The notes beneath the pieces were generated by a model. That model was not told the DNA's origin. It did not search any database and was given only the letters and a program-made list of their open reading frames with translations. From the NCBI GenBank assembly GCA_022410635.1, contig JAJVDF010000454.1, positions 105,368 through 169,367 of the forward strand: DNA of 64,000 nt, written 5' to 3'. The DNA is from Tretioscincus oriximinensis (Eukaryota; Chordata; Lepidosauria; Squamata; Gymnophthalmidae). Position 1 is the first letter of the stretch, and each line of letters begins with the position of its first letter. The position numbers and the translations under genes were made by a program. This document shows positions 59,316 to 64,000 of this stretch, in pieces.

Positions 59316-60702
59316 GTTTAGAAAGCAGTAGAGAAACTNGCATCAAGAGTTATGGGACACGTAACAATAAAACAGTTCTCTCCTGAGCCAACACGTCTAA
59401 GATTCTACTATAAAGCAGGATCACACTCTTATGTTGTGTACTTCCCTTTGGCTTCTGGGATAACAGAGCAATGCCAATAGATTCTGCTTGCCTAGAACTG
59501 TGCAGTGCGCTAGTAAGCTGAGAATAAAGCAAACTCTGTTCTAAGGAAAGGCATTTTACTCCAGGCTAAATATGAAGTGTGTCCATGGTTTCCAGATACA
59601 CTGAAAGGAAAATAAGTTATGTTCATGAAAGGACACATATGTAGGATGAGGATTTATAACAATCTGAGTTCCTTAAGACAAATGAGACAGTTTCACTCCA
59701 GGTGTCTACATGGATATACCTAAACTATATTCTTGACAGCAATAGAGCGTTGCTTTGACCCCAGCATCTTTTAGGGCATTTCCATACTCACTGCTCTTCC
59801 ATCTCCAAGAAGTATGTCCCACCCAAGAGATCAGCCTCAAATCTGCTTAACTTCACAGCTCTAGCAAAACTGAGAGGAAACTTCTCTTCCCACATTCTCA
59901 ATCCAGTAAGTAGCTATCGGTCACTTATGAGCTGTTACACTGGAATGCAGATATAATAAACATTTTTTTCCAAGAAATGGTACACATTTGGGTATTCCAA
60001 TGCTATTTCCAGTTACGTGTTCATTAAGGGCAAAGAATCGTCTCCCAGAAGTGCATAAAATAAGAAAAGTCCTTGAGAATTAGTTTCTTAGCTTCCGCCT
60101 TGGTATTATAGCTGTGGTAAAATTATGCATGTCCCACTTTTAAAAATGAAAAAGAAGGAGAAGGAGAAGNGTATATATTCTGCATTAAAAACAAGCTATA
60201 GCCCTGCCTTGTCCCCAGTGAACTTAAGACTCTCCAAGCCTGGGTATTTATAGCCATCAGTATTCATGAACATGGACAAAGCAGCCATTAGGAATAATAG
60301 CGAGTATTAAAATGTATTAGGAGACTCATGGGAGAAGCAGGCTTTAGGTCAGCCAAGTACCTGGACAGAAAAGCTGTTTGTGTGGAAAGGGGGTATTCTG
60401 TGAAAAGGTCTTGGGGGAGGCCTGAGAAACTGTTAAAGCAAGAGCTCCAATTTCTATTCAGCACCCCATTTCCAGCACAAAAAGAGGAGTTATTTAAATG
60501 TATAAGACATCTCCTTCCTCCCTTCTTTGGTAGTCCCATCAACCAGAAACAACCATACCATCTCCTTGTATGCCCCAACTAACAATTTGGCTAGGTTGTT
60601 GAGGGAGCCTGTGAAAGTGTTAACATAGTAACAAACTTTGTAACATTGCTACACCCACTGGCACTGCTGATCTTGTCTTTAGGAGCAAGAGTTTGGTGTC
60701 AA
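59316..60702. other. Intergenic DNA, no gene recognised
   Basis: No coding homology or recognisable repeat was found. Confidence 0.5.
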
Positions 60703-60705
60703 TGA

Positions 60706-60854
60706 GGCCCTGTCCACAGGGACCTTTATTCTGGGCTGTTTCTTGGAATAGGAGCCTCCCAGCCATATGTGGCCTGCCATAGACTATACTGCCATGAGTA
60801 TGCCCAAGTTCTGCCCCGTGATGTTACTCACAATAAGGCTATGTGCGGACTATC
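60706..60854. mobile_element. Foldback MITE, hairpin family A
   Basis: The left end GGCCCTGTCCAC and the words 'cttggaataggag' and 'ggcctgccatag' match the element at 16523. The right end reversed begins GATAGTCCGCAC. TGA flanks both sides (60703-60705, 60855-60857), a 3-bp target duplication. Confidence 0.65.
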
Positions 60855-61029
60855 TGAGTCTGAAGAACTTTAAGAAGCCAGTATTGAAGGGAGCTGTCCA
60901 GCAATGAGATTTCCTGACAAACCGCACTCTCCAGAAATTGCTTTCCATTTCAACATTTCCACCGTGGATCTATTTTACCACGTGCAGCCTTCAGTACATT
61001 AACCAGCTGTCTGGTTATACTATCATAGT

Positions 61030-61100
61030 AAGAAGTACACGTGCCTCTGAAGAAGTAGATATGTCTACGAAAGNTCATTCCACCTACCTTTCTCCTGTTA
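61030..61100 (+). mobile_element. Penelope-like fragment with intact hammerhead-like core
   Basis: CTGAAGA at 61047-61053 is followed by a stem GTAGA/TCTAC (61055-61059 with 61064-61068) and GAAA at 61069-61072, then 'gntcatt'. This is the only copy in the window with both conserved blocks unmutated. Confidence 0.55.
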
Positions 61101-61273
61101 ATCTCCAAGGGCTACAGGCTCCCTTGATACCCTATTTATATAGTGGTGGTAGCCATCTATATTGCACACACACCTGGCAAAGACTGGGGGGAAACGGAGG
61201 AAATTTTGAATCAGAAGTCCAAAGCCACATAAATCTAATCAGAAATCAACTCCATTAGTTTAACTGAGATTTA

Positions 61274-61423
61274 GGCTGCATCCCCATATCACTTATTAAT
61301 TCCATTATAACTCGGTATTCCACAATAAAGCATTGGCTATTCTGGAATAAATCAGTCCCCACAGTACTTTGTTGTGGAATATCCAGTTACAGTGGAATAA
61401 ATAAGTGATGTGGGGATGCAGCC
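61274..61423. mobile_element. Foldback MITE, hairpin family B
   Basis: The 150-bp hairpin has arms of about 58 bp: the left starts GGCTGCATCCCCATATCACT, and the right, reversed, GGCTGCATCCCCACATCACT. TTA flanks both ends (61271-61273, 61424-61426). The ends and 3-bp duplication fit a PIF/Harbinger-type MITE (inference). Confidence 0.85.
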
Positions 61424-61426
61424 TTA

Positions 61427-61947
61427 TTCCCATGTAAATGGGTGGAAGTTTTAGATTAGGCTTTACTCTACATTTTCTTGCGTAATAGAATGTGCTTAGG
61501 ATAAGCACGATCCGGTTTTTCCCCACCATCTGGGGCAGAGCAACTGCTAGCATTCAATAGCCCATTTCTCTAGCAAGACAGCTAGCAACAATTTTTTTCT
61601 GTTAGGATTTGCTGCTTGAAGGGAGAACCGAAACTACATTTCAGGGAAAGGCATGCGATTCATTACCTTAGAGAGCAATTGGATATAGTTAGTGGGGAAA
61701 GATTCTGCTGGACTCAGCAGATAAATCCAGTATATAACCCATTACAACTTGGAATCTGAAGAGCACAGGCTGCTCTCCTCTGAAAGCAGGGGAAGTGTGT
61801 CCAGTAGACTTCCACCACATCCTAAATTTGCTTCTCATGTGCTGCTTAAGGTAAACTGTGGCTGGATTATAGTTCCTGGGCAAAGCCAGAAACTTTGAAG
61901 TTCTTTTCTGCATTTGAAAAAAAGTCTATGGAAGGACTTCTATAATA
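61427..61947. other. Intergenic spacer, nothing recognised
   Basis: No repeat or coding homology seen. Confidence 0.5.
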
Positions 61948-62055
61948 AGAACCTAAGGAGAGCCCTGCTGAATCGGGCCAGATCCCATCCAGTCCAGCAT
62001 TCTGTCTCACACAGTGGCCACCAATTGCTCCTGGGTGGCCTCAAGCAAAGGGAGG
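61948..62055 (-). mobile_element. CR1 LINE 3' end, minus strand
   Basis: 'gaatcgggccagatcccatc', 'cagtccagcattctgtctca' and 'cacagtggccaccaa' are the reversed CR1 3' UTR. Confidence 0.85.
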
Positions 62056-62303
62056 CAGTCTGGATAGCCTCAAAATAAGGTCAGATAAATGCATGGAAGG
62101 CAGGTTTGTCAGTGGTTATTAGGCTGGAAAAACAGGAAAGTCTTCCTGAAATGCCATTTGCGGGGAATCAAGGACAGCTGAGGGGTTTTTCCTTCTGATT
62201 GAGACGGTCCCAGTACAACTGGTGGGCCCCTGTGTGGGACAGAATGTTGGACCACATGGGCTCTGGCCCCATTCAGCAAGGCTCCTCTTATGTTCTTATG
62301 TTT
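62056..62303 (+). mobile_element. CR1 LINE 3' end, plus strand
   Basis: Starts 'tctggatagcctcaaaataa' and ends 'ctcctcttatgttcttatg'. It is placed directly against the minus-strand copy, forming an inverted pair. Confidence 0.88.
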
Positions 62304-62354
62304 TCTCTTTCTTTCTCTTTCTTTCTCTTTCTTTCTCTTTCTTTCTCTCTTTCT
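62302..62354. repeat. (CTTT)n microsatellite grown from a CR1 tail
   Basis: CTTT/CTCTTT units follow immediately on the CR1 terminal repeat. Confidence 0.95.
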
Positions 62355-63796
62355 CACACAAATAGAAAAGGCTCATATAGATTCACAAATTTTCACACTG
62401 TGCCCTGCTGCTGCTCTTAAATGCAGGATGGAGCCTCGCTTGCTCGTGCCTTGATCTCTCCCCAGCATCTTTCGTCCAAGGGAGACCTGAAGGCAAAGGC
62501 ATTTCAAGCCAGGGTCCCCTACCAGATGTCCAGAGTAAGAGGACGATAATTAGCCACCGTGGCCTATCAGGGCAATAAGTAGTGCCCGTCCTCCCTCTGC
62601 CCCGCACACAAATCAGATCAGAAGGTTTGAGTTCCCAGGGCATGTTTCACGGAGATAAATTTCATCCCGGGAATCCCTCCGGAGGCATTCAAAGATGGAG
62701 ACGGGGATTAATGAGCGCTGGATCCATTGTGATTGTGGGAGAAAACAAGGAGAANGCTTGTAGTGGGCGGGGTAGCTTTTCATACTGGTGATGTGGACAC
62801 AAAACCTGGGTTGAAGGACTGGCCCGTTACCCTTTGAAGATGACTCCAAGCAAGGCTCAGGGAAATAATTCTTCTCCCTTCTAGGACCCAAGTGCCAGAA
62901 ATACATTAGCTTTTGCAGCCTTCATGGGAAAGTTGAAAAGAACTGAGAGGCAAGGAGGGCTGGGAGTGGAAAAGCTGCAAGACCCAGATGCTCAGTTTCT
63001 CAAAAGCAGCAGCTGCTTCTTCAAAGGCTCTGAGGCAGGACAGAGAACTATTAAATCCAGGGTTCGGACTCCGTAGTTCTGGAATAAGGGCTCAGAACAG
63101 GATAGAAATCCAGCTAATAACCAGCGGATTGTCTCCAGATTTTCTTCCGAAATCAACCCAAGGACCGAGAGGGTTGAAATAGAGATTTTAAAAGTCAGCA
63201 AACCCACAGCAATCGTGTTAGCTGAAACAAGAGGGAACCTAACCTGACTTTGATCCACTTTGGTTATGCTTCTAATTTCTACGAGATTCCAAGCGTCCTC
63301 CTTTCCCTTGCCGGCCCTGTTCCAAAGTTCCTTTTCACCGACCCTTTCGGAAGGATGATCTTGTCTTCGGCAACGCGATTTCGAATCAACGCAGCTTTCT
63401 ATTCAGAGGACCAGCTCAACCCCCCACTGCCGCCCACAATGCCACGGTTTTCGACTCTGCCATTTCTACCCCCAGGCCCTCTGGGGAGAGGAAAGTGCGT
63501 GCAATATTTGGGACTCTTACAGGTGCTTCTGTATGGAACATGGAGCTCAGATAGGGCAGCCTCCCCTTCCATACGAAGAGCAGCAGGGCATGCAGTCCGG
63601 GATGGCACACAAATGGAAATATTTCCAGTGAGNGGCAAGTAAGCAATGGGGACTATGGAAAAGGAACTGAGCAAGCAAAGCTGAGAAGCTCCTTGTGAGA
63701 GGACTGCCAAGAAGAATGCCCAACCAAAGGCCAAGGCAAATTCCATGTTGGGGATAATTAGGAAAGGAATCGAAAACAAGTCAGCAAATGTTGTTT
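62355..63796. other. Intergenic DNA, no gene recognised
   Basis: Somewhat less AT-rich than the surroundings. The ORFs at 63250-63642 (+) and 63399-63779 (-) overlap on opposite strands and show no known domain. Confidence 0.45.
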
Positions 63797-63797
63797 T

Positions 63798-64000
63798 GCC
63801 TCTTTATAAATCTNTGGTGAGGCCACATTTGGAATACTGTGTTCAATTCTGGTCACCACATCTCAAGAGGGATATTTTGGAACTGGAGAAGGTGCAGAAA
63901 AGGGCAACAAAAATGATCAAGGGTCTGGAGCACCTCCCTTACAAAGCAAGGCTGCAACGTCTGGGCCTCTTCAGCCTTGAAAGGAGACGTTTGAGGGGTG
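63798..64000 (+). mobile_element. CR1 LINE, cut by window end
   Basis: Nearly identical to 23056-23260 (tail of ORF2 starting 'ctttataaatctntggtgag', then [20 protein letters not shown]). The 3' part lies outside the window. Confidence 0.93.

Noticed and set aside
62302..62354. CRISPR-like regular repeat
   Set aside because: It is a simple microsatellite without spacers, in an animal genome.
63250..63779. Overlapping ORFs of about 130 codons on both strands
   Set aside because: No domain, an N in each, and no splice context or conservation that I recognise.

Overview
The window looks like a piece of a squamate (lizard or gecko) nuclear genome. It has AT-rich intergenic DNA, a spliced vertebrate gene, CR1 and L1 non-LTR retrotransposons, tRNA-headed SINEs of the Sauria type, a mariner relic, Penelope-like fragments and many short foldback DNA transposons. 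Scattered single Ns and one run of exactly 1,000 Ns show that it is a draft assembly. The squamate call rests on repeat content and is an inference.

One protein-coding gene can be supported: OBI1 (RNF219), the RING-type ubiquitin ligase that marks the origin recognition complex. It lies on the + strand from a CpG-rich promoter (about 15.28-16.03 kb) to a stop at 47303. Six coding exons (15733-15804, 24902-25037, 27445-27536, 28962-29210, 36985-37073, 45740-47303) join in frame into 733 codons plus stop, all with GT..AG introns. The RING finger is split by the 9.1-kb first intron, a coiled coil spans exons 3 to early 6, and exon 6 holds the long acidic/serine-rich tail. The 3' UTR probably ends just after the AATAAA at 48217.

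Upstream (1-15.2 kb) there is an L1 reverse-transcriptase fragment, an internally deleted mariner (11693-12671), SINE and LINE tails, and a 1-kb gap about 300 bases before the CpG island. Intron 1 carries two foldback MITEs, two CR1 ends and a SINE. Intron 2 carries a CR1 bracketed by a 39-bp inverted repeat. Intron 4 holds two L1 fragments in opposite orientation and a 2,017-bp direct tandem duplication that repeats even its ambiguous bases, so it is probably an assembly artefact. Intron 5 carries three TA-flanked foldback elements, a complex 180-bp palindrome and a full SINE.

Downstream (48.3-64 kb) no second gene is recognisable. The region is a patchwork of CR1 and L2-like ends in both orientations, a Sauria-type SINE, more foldback elements and Penelope-like pieces with a hammerhead-ribozyme-like core. 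The window ends inside a CR1 copy.

The most unusual material is the set of short hairpin elements. They fall into a TA-flanked group and groups with 3-bp target duplications. The repeated hammerhead-like core and the inverted repeats next to CR1 insertions also stand out.
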